Shown here: piece by piece, positions 24,805 through 32,790 of the stretch
Position numbering within the stretch: the first letter of the stretch is position 1
Layout of the letters: every line of letters starts with the position of its first letter
From: an uncultured Bacteroidaceae bacterium
GTDB taxonomy: Bacteria > Bacteroidota > Bacteroidia > Bacteroidales > Bacteroidaceae
Direction: 5' to 3'
DNA: 39,760 nucleotides
Assembly: GCA_905234745.1 (NCBI GenBank)
Contig: CAJOJD010000012.1
Span: forward strand, 1 to 39,760
Notes under the pieces: generated by a model
Told to the model about the DNA's origin: nothing
Seen by the model: only the letters and a program-made list of their open reading frames with translations
Database searches by the model: none
Made by a program: the position numbers and the translations under genes

Positions 24805-27800
24805 TTAGAATGTTAAAGTAAGACCTGCGGTAAGGTTGCGGGTTGAAGTATAGTCATTGGTGTTCATACCTGAACCGGAGGTATATGAACCCAGACCTGT
24901 GCTGTAACGGGGATCAAGACCTTGTCTTGCAGAGAGCAGGAACAGGTTCTCACCGGCCAGATAGATACGCAGAGTACCGATACCGGCCTTTCTGGTCATT
25001 GATGCCGGGAAGGTATAACCTATCTGGGCATTGTTGAGGCAGAGGAAGTTAGAACTGATCATGAAACGGTCGCAGGCAGTCTGTGCAAGCAGGACATCAC
25101 CGTCAAGACGGGGAACATCAGTATTGGTGTTCTCGGGAGTCCATGCCTTAAGCAGATCCTTGTGCATTGCATTACCGGGATTTGACTGGGTGTGCATGAG
25201 TGCCTGATAAGCACCGTCATAGTACTTACCACCCAACTGATATGAGAACTGGGCGGAAATATCAAATCCGGCAAATGAAACTGAAGTTCCGAAACCGCCA
25301 TGCAGTTTGGGATATACGTTTCCAAGATCATACTGATCAGCCTTGGTCGGGTCAGTTACAGTTGTTGACTCACCTGTCCATTCACCGTTGGCATCCAGAA
25401 CTTTCTTGTAATACAGAGCCTGGCCCTCCTCGTTCAGACCTGCATACTTGCGCATGTAAGCCTCATGAACTGAACCGCCGATTCTGTAGATAGCGTTTGA
25501 ATACTTCTGACCATCCTTGGCGATTGACTCATCAAGAGTAAGGATCTCATTCTTGTAATGGCTGGCATTGATATTCCATGCCCACTCAAACTTCTTTGTC
25601 TTGTAGAAGAGACCGTCAAGAGTGATTTCGAAACCAAGGTTTCTAAGAGAACCTACGTTCAACGGGAACTCACCTGTGGGGTTACCTGAAGAAGCAGGAA
25701 CTGCCTTGTAGAACAGAAGGTCTGTGGTCTTACGGTTATAGAGCTCGACTGAACCGTTCAGATAGCCCTTGAAGAGACCGAAATCAAGACCTATGTTGTA
25801 AGACTCGTTTGACTCCCATTTAAGATTAGGATTACCCTTGTATGACAGAGTCAGAGAATACTCCTTGGTTGTCTCGTTGTACTTGTGCTGATACTGGTCG
25901 GCGTAAGGATAGTAACCACCCAGTTTATCATTACCCTGGGTACCCCAGCTGACCTTAAGTTTCAACATATCGATAGCGCTTACATCCTCAAGGAATGATT
26001 CCTTAGAGATAAGCCATGCTGCACCTACACTACCAAAGTTACCCCAACGGTTGTTCTCTGAGAAACGTGAAGAGGCATCACGACGGAATGATCCGCTCAG
26101 GAAATACCTGCCGTCATAATCATACTGTACTCTTGAGAGGAAACCCTGAAGCAAGTACTTGTTGGTGTATGAATGGGTACTCATATTGGCCTTACCATCG
26201 GCATTGTTAAGTTCACCTACATAGGGGTTGAACAGGTTGGTGTTCTGACCGCTCAGTGACTGAGCTGTGAGAGAATAACGCTCGAAACCGGCAAGAACAT
26301 CAATATTGTGGTTGCCGCCAAGCTCTGCCTTGTACTCACCCAGAATCTGGCTGTTGATGGCGAATGTTCTTGAGTGTGAAACATAAGCGATACCATCATA
26401 GCTCATACCACCACCGAACTGGCTGTTCAACTCATTGTAACGGGTGTTGTCATCAAACACACCGGTGTTGGCCAGAATTGAGAAACCACGGAAGGGCTTA
26501 ATGGTTACACCGATCTTTGCTGAAAGTACATCGGCATAGTTCTGCTGTCTGTCTACCTCGTTGTCACGAACTGCATTACCTACAGTACCCGGGCGCTTCT
26601 GGTTGGTCTGGTTGTAGTCATACTGGGTAAGACCGTTCTTAACCATGATGTTGCCGTTTGCGTCACGGACATAAAGAGGATAGATAGGAGCAATGGTGTT
26701 GGCAATGTAGAACATGTTGCCGCTTGATGCCCAACTATCAGTTGAATAAGAAGGAGACTGTGAATCAGAATATGAATAACTTACATTTGATGTGAATGTC
26801 ATCCACTTCTTAGCCTGATACTCCGCATTGATACGGCCGCTGAAACGCTGGTATCTGGAGTTGTTTACGATACCGCCGTCATCCAGATAACCTACGTTGC
26901 TGTAGTAGGAAAGACGACCATCCTCAGACTTTCCGCTCATTGAGAGGTTGTACTCCTGACGGAAAGAGTTATGGAACACCTCTTTATACCAATCATCGGG
27001 GATATAGGTGTACTGACCGTCTGTATAACCGAGTGTTGCATTGGGGTTGAACTTGAGGTTGGTACCTATCAGGTTCTCTCCGTCAGGAACAGTGAATACC
27101 TTGTAACCAAGACCACCGTTCTGCTCATCAAACAACTGGCTGTAAGCGGTGTTATATGCCTCGGTCTCAGTCTTGCCGGCATAAATCTGCTTGTTATAGA
27201 GAAGCTTGAAATATGTCTCGTAGTACTGTGCGGGATCAGTGATCACGTCATAGTTGGGAACCAGACGCTGGTTTGAACCGAACTTGGCATCGAACCTGAT
27301 GTTGGGAAGGTTGCCTGTTGTTCCCTTCTTGGTTGTGATAAGGATGACACCGTTAGCACCACGGGCACCGTAGATAGCACTTGCTGAAGCGTCCTTAAGA
27401 ACTGACATTGACTCGATGTCGCTCGGGTTGATGTCGCTCATGGCACCCTCGTAAGGCATACCGTCAACAACGATCAGAGGCTGGCTGCTGGCTGCCATAG
27501 AACCGATACCGCGGATTCTGATGGACTGTGAACTTGAAGCAGGGTCACCGCTCGTTGAAACGAACTGTACACCGGCTGCTGTACCGGCCAGGGCCTGTAC
27601 CGGGTTGGAGGCAATGTGGGCCTCAATTGTCTTGCTCTGAACCATAGAGGCAGAACCGGTGAATGAACTCTTGGTCTGGGTACCATAACCTACAACCAGG
27701 ATTTCATCAATGGTCTTGGAATCTGATTCCAATGCTACGTTCAGAGTTCTACCTGTAACCTCGATGGTCTGGGTAGCGTAACCCATAAATGAAAAAGTAA

Positions 27801-28005
27801 GACTCGATCCTGTAGGAACTGACAGTGAATACCGTCCATCCAAATCAGTGGTAGTACCCATTGAGGTGCCCATCACTGCTACAGTAACGCTCATCAGGGG
27901 CTCTCCGTCCTCGGCATCGGTAACGACACCGGAAACGGCTATATTCTGCGCATAAGACATGCCTGCGCACAGAATAGCGGCCATCATTAAGAGAATTTTT
28001 CTCAT
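24805..28005 (-). CDS. SusC/RagA family TonB-linked outer-membrane transporter
   Basis: Started at 28005, the protein has 1066 aa with signal peptide MRKILLMMAAILCAGMSYAQ. An N-terminal carboxypeptidase-regulatory-like domain (NIAVSGVVTDAEDGEPLMSV...) is followed by a TonB-box region near DEILVVGYG. The plug domain carries the SusC signature (IRIRGIGSM..., PLIVVDGMPYEG, SDINPSDIESMSVLKDASA, SAIYGARGANGVILITTKKG). The 22-strand barrel ends in LTAGLTLTF. No STN domain precedes it and no ECF sigma/anti-sigma pair is nearby, so regulation is not of that type. It imports ligands captured by SusD using TonB energy. Confidence 0.96.
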   Translation of the reverse strand: MRKILLMMAAILCAGMSYAQNIAVSGVVTDAEDGEPLMSVTVAVMGTSMGTTTDLDGRYSLSVPTGSSLTFSFMGYATQTIEVTGRTLNVALESDSKTIDEILVVGYGTQTKSSFTGSASMVQSKTIEAHIASNPVQALAGTAAGVQFVSTSGDPASSSQSIRIRGIGSMAASSQPLIVVDGMPYEGAMSDINPSDIESMSVLKDASASAIYGARGANGVILITTKKGTTGNLPNIRFDAKFGSNQRLVPNYDVITDPAQYYETYFKLLYNKQIYAGKTETEAYNTAYSQLFDEQNGGLGYKVFTVPDGENLIGTNLKFNPNATLGYTDGQYTYIPDDWYKEVFHNSFRQEYNLSMSGKSEDGRLSYYSNVGYLDDGGIVNNSRYQRFSGRINAEYQAKKWMTFTSNVSYSYSDSQSPSYSTDSWASSGNMFYIANTIAPIYPLYVRDANGNIMVKNGLTQYDYNQTNQKRPGTVGNAVRDNEVDRQQNYADVLSAKIGVTIKPFRGFSILANTGVFDDNTRYNELNSQFGGGMSYDGIAYVSHSRTFAINSQILGEYKAELGGNHNIDVLAGFERYSLTAQSLSGQNTNLFNPYVGELNNADGKANMSTHSYTNKYLLQGFLSRVQYDYDGRYFLSGSFRRDASSRFSENNRWGNFGSVGAAWLISKESFLEDVSAIDMLKLKVSWGTQGNDKLGGYYPYADQYQHKYNETTKEYSLTLSYKGNPNLKWESNESYNIGLDFGLFKGYLNGSVELYNRKTTDLLFYKAVPASSGNPTGEFPLNVGSLRNLGFEITLDGLFYKTKKFEWAWNINASHYKNEILTLDESIAKDGQKYSNAIYRIGGSVHEAYMRKYAGLNEEGQALYYKKVLDANGEWTGESTTVTDPTKADQYDLGNVYPKLHGGFGTSVSFAGFDISAQFSYQLGGKYYDGAYQALMHTQSNPGNAMHKDLLKAWTPENTNTDVPRLDGDVLLAQTACDRFMISSNFLCLNNAQIGYTFPASMTRKAGIGTLRIYLAGENLFLLSARQGLDPRYSTGLGSYTSGSGMNTNDYTSTRNLTAGLTLTF

Positions 28006-28096
28006 AGACAATTTATTTAGTTTGACAATAGTTTTCAATGCAACAACCATTCAAAGTCAGGGTTTAACCTTGGATTTTTTACAATTGCATAAATAT

Positions 28097-28127
28097 CAAA
28101 AGTAAACGCATTAATGGGGCAAAAGTA
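28097..28127 (-). promoter_or_regulatory. Tandem -7-type boxes upstream of susC
   Basis: CAAAAGTAAAC occurs at 28097-28107 and again at 28120-28130. On the minus strand each contains TACTTTTG, a perfect TAnnTTTG. The proximal box predicts a leader of about 85 bases. The 23-base spacing could mean two promoters or one promoter plus an operator. Confidence 0.55.
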
Positions 28128-28321
28128 AACAAATAGATGATATGTTAGTCACTAATTTAAAAAAAATGCAAAAATCGAATCAAAAAAATGCATGTTCAGG
28201 CGGGTTTTGCGCCATAATGATACCTTTTTTCACACATAAAAGTCAACAACTAAAAAACCATCGGCGCCCATGAGGGACACCTTATATATAATTATCTCGC
28301 GGCACATGAGAAAAAATACAC

Positions 28322-28329
28322 TATCTTTG
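28322..28329 (+). promoter_or_regulatory. -7 box of the PASTA gene cluster
   Basis: TATCTTTG, 26 bases before the ATG at 28356. No clear -33 element. Confidence 0.55.
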
Positions 28330-28355
28330 TACACAAATACGATTTCTTATACAAT

Positions 28356-28970
28356 ATGGGTAAGGGAAAAGGCAACAGGAAACGCACGATAGGCTGGATT
28401 CTGCTTAATCTGCTGATAATGGCAGTACTGGCATTTCTGCTGGTTATGATAACATTCAGGTGGATTCAGTCATATACCCGCCACGGGCAGTATATCGAAG
28501 TGCCCGACATACATGGAATGTATGAAAAGGAGGCCGGCGAGGCACTTGCCGCCAAAGGACTCAAGTATGAGATATTGGACTACAAATATGACAAGATGAT
28601 GGTTGAGGGCGGAGTGATTGAACAGAAACCCAAACCCGGATCATACGTAAAGGACGGACGCACCATATATCTTACTCTCAATTCGGGAAAGGTTCCCATG
28701 AAGGCTGTGCCCGATGTGGCCGATAACAGCTCGCTGCGTGCGGCCGAATCCAGACTGACTGCAGCAGGATTCAAGTTGGGCAGGACCGTATATGTAGACG
28801 GCGACCTGAATTGGGTTTATGAGATAAGATATCAGGGAGAGAAGATAGAAGCCGGAACAGAGATTCCCGAAGGTTCTCTCCTGACCATAGTTGCCGGCAA
28901 CGGCACTCCGGTCGAGATCATCGAGGAGGTTGATTCGACGACTGTAATAGACTCCGATTTCTTTGAGTAA
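28356..28970 (+). CDS. PASTA domain membrane protein
   Basis: This 204-aa protein has a short basic cytoplasmic start (MGKGKGNRKRTIGW), one transmembrane helix (about residues 14-35) and a periplasmic part with two PASTA domains. The first runs from VPDIHGMYEKEAGEALAAKGLKY (about 48-113), the second from VPDVADNSSLRAAESRLTAAGFKLG (about 118-185), followed by a short acidic tail. PASTA domains bind peptidoglycan stem peptides or beta-lactams, but there is no kinase or transpeptidase domain here. It is 5 bases upstream of the split rluD and close to ddl, an arrangement I know from other Bacteroidetes, suggesting a role in the cell wall. Confidence 0.9.
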   Translation: MGKGKGNRKRTIGWILLNLLIMAVLAFLLVMITFRWIQSYTRHGQYIEVPDIHGMYEKEAGEALAAKGLKYEILDYKYDKMMVEGGVIEQKPKPGSYVKDGRTIYLTLNSGKVPMKAVPDVADNSSLRAAESRLTAAGFKLGRTVYVDGDLNWVYEIRYQGEKIEAGTEIPEGSLLTIVAGNGTPVEIIEEVDSTTVIDSDFFE

Positions 28971-28975
28971 CCGTT

Positions 28976-29218
28976 ATGACAGACCTCGAAGACGAGATTG
29001 AGGAGTCGCTTGACGACCTGGAGCCCACCCCTGACGCGGCGGAACTGTTCGAGCACTTCCGCGTAGTCGCCGACAAGGGACAGAGTCTGCTCAGGGTTGA
29101 CAAGTTCCTGTTTGACCATCTGGAGCATTCATCGCGCAACCGCATACAGAAAGCGGCCGATGCAGGCATGGTGATGGCAAACGGCCGTCCCGTCAAAAGC
29201 AACTACAAGGTAAAATGA
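28976..29218 (+). pseudogene. rluD: RluD-type pseudouridine synthase, N-terminal fragment (S4 domain)
   Basis: This is an 80-aa frame beginning MTDLEDEIEESLDDLEPTPD, with an S4 RNA-binding domain (LRVDKFLFDHLEHSSRNRIQKAADAGMVMANGRPVKSNYKV). It stops exactly where intact homologues continue PGDxVxVxM and then the catalytic domain. The remaining frame overlaps by 4 bases (ATGA at 29215-29218). From memory of the family, about 22 bases seem missing. The simplest reading is a deletion or an assembly error; two polypeptides made by coupled translation is the alternative. Confidence 0.8.
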
Positions 29219-30024
29219 TGGACCGTCCGCGTTACAGCAGCGACATAGAGCCAGAGGATATTCCTCTGGACATTGTATATGAGGACGAATGCCTGATGGT
29301 GGTAAACAAGCCGGCTGGTCTTGTGGTTCATCCGGGATGCGGCAATTTTCACGGCACACTGGTGAATGCGGTGGCCTGGCACCTGCGCGACAATCCCGAT
29401 TACGACCCCAACAGCCCGCAGGTAGGTCTGGTACACCGGATAGACAAGGACACTTCAGGCCTGCTTGTAGTAGCCAAGACGCCCGATGCAAAAACCTGCC
29501 TGGGCAAGCAGTTCTATGACAAAACCACAAAACGCGCCTATCAGGCTCTGGTATGGGGAGTCCCCGATCCTGCCGAGGGCACGGTGGAGAGTCAGATAAC
29601 ACGTAATCCAAAGGACCGCCTGCAGATGGCAGTTTCCTTTGATCCAGAGGTAGGAAAGCATGCGGTGACCCACTACACGGTACTGGAAAGGTTCGGTTAC
29701 ACGTCATTGGTGGAATGCCGTCTTGAAACGGGACGTACGCACCAGATAAGGGTACACATGAAACATCTGGGCCACCCGCTGTTCAGCGACGAGCGCTACG
29801 GAGGTGACCAGATACTGAAAGGTACCACCTACAGCCGATACCGCCAGTTCGTACAGAACTGTTTTGAGATATGTCCGCGCCAGGCACTGCACGCCAAGAC
29901 TCTGGGATTCGTGCACCCCCTGACAAAACAGGAGATGTTTTTCAACTCGGAGCTGCCTCAGGATATGGCCACGCTGATAGAGAGATGGAGGGATTACGTG
30001 AAATCAAGGGATTTTGAAAAATAA
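29215..30024 (+). CDS. rluD: RluD-type pseudouridine synthase, catalytic part
   Basis: This 269-aa frame holds the whole catalytic domain of an RluA/RluD-family 23S rRNA pseudouridine synthase. IVYEDECLMVVNKPAGLVVHPG opens it, VGLVHRIDKDTSGLLVVAKT contains the catalytic aspartate (HRIDKDTSG), and LETGRTHQIRVHMKHLGHPL is the C-terminal signature. The S4 domain lies in the preceding, overlapping frame (28976-29218). Enzymes of this family usually have about 350 aa in one chain, so this gene is split. The catalytic part could be active alone if translated from the ATGA overlap. ddl follows after 9 bases. Confidence 0.85.
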   Translation: MMDRPRYSSDIEPEDIPLDIVYEDECLMVVNKPAGLVVHPGCGNFHGTLVNAVAWHLRDNPDYDPNSPQVGLVHRIDKDTSGLLVVAKTPDAKTCLGKQFYDKTTKRAYQALVWGVPDPAEGTVESQITRNPKDRLQMAVSFDPEVGKHAVTHYTVLERFGYTSLVECRLETGRTHQIRVHMKHLGHPLFSDERYGGDQILKGTTYSRYRQFVQNCFEICPRQALHAKTLGFVHPLTKQEMFFNSELPQDMATLIERWRDYVKSRDFEK

Positions 30025-30033
30025 CATATAAAA

Positions 30034-30306
30034 ATGAGCAAACGTATTATTGCAATTGTTGCCGGAGGAGACTCGAGCGAGAATCCGGTGTCACTCAGGA
30101 GTGCAGCAACCATCCTTGAAAACATGGACAAGGAGAGGTATGAGCCGTATATTGTGGAGATTGAGGGTAAGAACTGGCAGGTGCACGCAGACGGTGGCGT
30201 CAAGGCTCCGGTAGACCGCAACGATTTCAGTTTTACGGTGAACGGCACAAAGAAGGTTACGGAACTCCCGGAGAGAACGGCGTTTTTGAGGGTTATCTCC
30301 GTCTGA
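30034..30306 (+). pseudogene. ddl: D-alanine-D-alanine ligase, N-terminal fragment before frameshift
   Basis: This 90-aa frame starts MSKRIIAIVAGGDSSENPVSLRSA and runs through VDRNDFSFTVNGTKKV, the N-terminal domain of Ddl. After KKVT the reading frame changes. The next bases read in another frame give GTPGENGVFEGYLRLMRIPFS, which is what intact Ddl has after a stretch like FDFAYVTIH. About 28 bases therefore appear to be missing near 30261, and the last ~15 residues of this ORF are out of frame. Confidence 0.85.
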
Positions 30307-30986
30307 TGCGTATCCCCTTCTCTACCTGCGACGTTCTGGCATCGGCCCTTACTTTCAACAAGTTCGTGCTCAACAAGACCATGAAGAGCTGCAAGGTCAA
30401 CGTTGCCAATTCCCGCCGTCTGCGCAAGGGTGATCAGGTGGATCCGGACAAGATAATAAGCAAGGTGGGGCTGCCCTGTTTCATCAAGCCCACCGACGGC
30501 GGTTCCAGTTTCGGCACCACCAAGGTAAAGACCCGCGAGCAGATCATTCCCGCGGTCCAGGAGGCGTTCAAGGAGAACGACGAGATAATGATTGAATCGT
30601 TCATGCAGGGCACTGAGGTTACCAACGGTTACTACAAGACCCGCAAGCGCGAGGTGAAACTGCCTGTAACCGAGGTAGTTCCCAAGAGCGATTTCTTTGA
30701 CTACGACGCCAAGTACAACGGAAAGGTCGAGGAGATTACCCCCGCCCGCATACCCGACAAGCTGCGCGACCGGATTCAGGACCTGACCGCAAAGATATAC
30801 GACCTGATAGGCTGTCACGGCATTATCCGTAACGACTATATCATCACAGACGGCGACAAGATAAACCTGCTGGAGGTTAACACCACCCCGGGCATGACCG
30901 CCACCAGTTTCATTCCCCAGCAGATTAGGGCTGCCGGCATGAACCTGACCGATGTATTCACAGAGATTATTGAAGACAGTTTCTAA
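30306..30986 (+). pseudogene. ddl: D-alanine-D-alanine ligase, central and C-terminal part
   Basis: This 226-aa frame holds the ATP-grasp part of Ddl, which joins two D-alanines for peptidoglycan. GLPCFIKPTDGGSSFGTTKVK is the nucleotide-binding region, MIESFMQGTEVTNG and FFDYDAKYNGKVEEITPA follow, and LLEVNTTPGMTATSFIPQQ carries the metal-binding Glu/Asn and the C-terminal signature. The true frame extends upstream of this ATG to about 30261. The N-terminal piece is in another frame (30034-30306). A working Ddl needs both, so either a second ddl exists, the frameshift is an error, or it is recent. Confidence 0.85.
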
Positions 30987-30997
30987 ACAGTCAGACG

Positions 30998-32161
30998 ATG
31001 CAGATACCCGCCGAATTTGATAAAATGAGGTCCCTTGAGGACGACGAGGTACGCGGAGCCGTACTCTCGCTGCTTGACGACCCGGCTTTCATCAGGATTG
31101 TGAAAGGCATTATCAAGGGTGTGCCTATCTGGGTGCATAAACTATACACCAGACGTTTCAAGACCGTCAACAGTTTCCAGGAAGGAATGATCTGCCCGTT
31201 CCTGACCAGGATCCTGAAGAAGGCTACCACGGGTTTCACGAATGATTTCTCGGCACTGCCCGACGGACGTGAGGATTTCATATACCTGTCCAATCACAGG
31301 GACATTGTGCTTGATTCGGCATATCTGGATTATATACTTCTTGTCATGCGCGGCAGGAAATCGGTCGAGATAGGTATAGGCAACAACCTGCTCATTCACC
31401 CATGGATTGAGACTCTGGTACGCCTTAACCGCAGTTTCGTGGTAAACCGGTCCGCAACTGCCGCCGAGCTTCTGGAATCATCAAAGCAACTGTCCAGATA
31501 CATCCGCTTTGTCATTGAAGAGAAAAAGAGTCCGGTCTGGCTGGCCCAGCGTGAAGGCCGTGCAAAGGATTCCGATGACCGCACCCAGAAGAGCGTCCTC
31601 AAGATGCTGGCCATGTCCGGTCCCGATGACATGAACCTGTCCGAGAAACTGCAGTCACTGCATATATGCCCGCTCACCATAAGTTACGAGTATGACCCTT
31701 GTGACTGGCTCAAGGCCGCCGAGTTCCAGCTCAAACGCGACAATCCAGACTACGTAAAGAGCGAACAGGCAGACCTGGACAACATGAAGACCGGCATATT
31801 CGGATTCAAGGGACACCTGCATTATCAGGTATCGGCCCCGATAGACAAGGAGATAGCCGCGCTTGACAGTTCCGTACCGCGCAACCAGTTCCTGGACCAG
31901 GTGGCCCAGATCATTGACCGACATATTTTCAAGGGATACCGCATCTATCCCTGCAACCGCATAGCCCTGGATCTTTTAAGGGGCGACGACGCCGAATCTG
32001 CAGGTTACACACCGGAGCAGAAACAGGCTTTCCTGAACTATCTTGACGGACAACTGGCCAAGATAGACATTCCCAACCCCGATTGGGATTTCCTCAGGGA
32101 GCGTATACTCACCATGTATGCGAATCCCCTTATCAACCAAAAAAGCGTATCAGAACAATGA
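30998..32161 (+). CDS. PlsC/GPAT-like acyltransferase
   Basis: This is a 387-aa cytoplasmic or membrane-associated protein. Acyltransferase blocks appear in order: FIYLSNHRDIVLDSAYL (about residues 90-107), GIGNNLLIHPWIETLVRLNRSFVVNR, VWLAQREGRAKDSDDRTQKS and CPLTISYEYDPCD. They correspond to blocks I to IV of glycerolipid acyltransferases. The catalytic histidine is present, but the acidic residue falls six positions later (HRDIVLD) instead of the canonical HX4D. It probably acylates glycerol-3-phosphate, lysophosphatidate or another lipid; the acceptor is not deducible. It follows ddl by 11 bases and overlaps the NigD-like gene by 4 bases. Confidence 0.8.
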   Translation: MQIPAEFDKMRSLEDDEVRGAVLSLLDDPAFIRIVKGIIKGVPIWVHKLYTRRFKTVNSFQEGMICPFLTRILKKATTGFTNDFSALPDGREDFIYLSNHRDIVLDSAYLDYILLVMRGRKSVEIGIGNNLLIHPWIETLVRLNRSFVVNRSATAAELLESSKQLSRYIRFVIEEKKSPVWLAQREGRAKDSDDRTQKSVLKMLAMSGPDDMNLSEKLQSLHICPLTISYEYDPCDWLKAAEFQLKRDNPDYVKSEQADLDNMKTGIFGFKGHLHYQVSAPIDKEIAALDSSVPRNQFLDQVAQIIDRHIFKGYRIYPCNRIALDLLRGDDAESAGYTPEQKQAFLNYLDGQLAKIDIPNPDWDFLRERILTMYANPLINQKSVSEQ

Positions 32162-32787
32162 AAAGAATTGCCAGCCTTTTGATTCTGTCGGTAATACTGT
32201 TGCCGGCACTGATCTCCTGCGACGACGAAACGGAGCCCATTGAAACCATGTTCTCCGGATTCATGACCGGACAAACCGATTCGGAGGGATACATCAAGAC
32301 CCTGACCGATGACTACGGCACACGGTATACTGTAACTGAAAAGTCCGAAAAACTTGACCCCAACTCAAAGTACAGGTTAGTTGCATCGGTAGCTCTCGAC
32401 GAGAACCTTACCGCACGTATCCTGCAGATGGCCCCGGCCATATCATTCCAGGCACCCGAGGACTCCATCCTTCCCGACTCCATGCGCGTAAAGGATCCTG
32501 TTGAGATACACAGTCTCTATATTGGAGGTGGATTCCTGAACATATACATGGGAATAAAAGTGGCTCAGGAGGGAACATCACACAGACTGTTCTACTCACA
32601 TCTGAACAATCCGGAAAAGGTCATGTTCACAATCTACCACAACGCGTTTGGTGACGAGCCGGTTTATACCAAGCATGCCTATATTTCCATACCGCTTTCC
32701 GGATACGGACTGGAACAGAACGATACGGTCTTCCTGAACGCCAACGGCTACAAGGAAAACTACAACTATCAGTTGATTTACAAGTAA
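32158..32787 (+). CDS. NigD-like lipoprotein
   Basis: Started at 32158, this protein has 209 aa; signal MKRIASLLILSVILLPALISC ends in a lipobox at C21. The ATG overlaps the acyltransferase stop (ATGA), which fixes the start. The mature two-domain beta protein (TLTDDYGTRYTVTEKSEKLDPNSKYRLVASV, VEIHSLYIGGGFLNIYMGIKV, SHRLFYSHLNNPEKV, HAYISIPLSGYGLEQND) matches the NigD-like family, common in Bacteroidales. It is named after a gene of the nigrescin locus and has no proven function. No bacteriocin gene is visible here. Confidence 0.85.
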   Translation: MKRIASLLILSVILLPALISCDDETEPIETMFSGFMTGQTDSEGYIKTLTDDYGTRYTVTEKSEKLDPNSKYRLVASVALDENLTARILQMAPAISFQAPEDSILPDSMRVKDPVEIHSLYIGGGFLNIYMGIKVAQEGTSHRLFYSHLNNPEKVMFTIYHNAFGDEPVYTKHAYISIPLSGYGLEQNDTVFLNANGYKENYNYQLIYK

Positions 32788-32790
32788 ATC

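Larger units (their letters stand above)
28006..28355. other. Intergenic region between divergent susC and PASTA genes
   Basis: This 350-base AT-rich stretch has no credible gene. It holds two -7-type boxes for susC (28097-28127), two AAAAAAATGCA copies (about 28160-28192) and the -7 box of the PASTA gene (28322-28329). I see no riboswitch-like structure. Confidence 0.6.

Noticed and set aside
29215-29218. Programmed frameshifting or translational bypassing in rluD and ddl
   Set aside because: Bases appear to be missing, not inserted, relative to homologues, and I see no slippery heptamer or bypass take-off/landing pair; deletion or artefact is simpler.
29994-30818. 274-aa minus-strand ORF opposite ddl, with a 192-aa one opposite rluD
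   Set aside because: Antisense to clear Ddl/RluD coding sequence; no recognisable domain. Their length reflects codon bias of the sense strand.
32775-32790. GATTTAC-AA-GTAAATC as a terminator between the NigD-like and argF' genes
   Set aside because: The 7-bp AT-rich stem with a two-base loop is too weak and lacks a good T-run.
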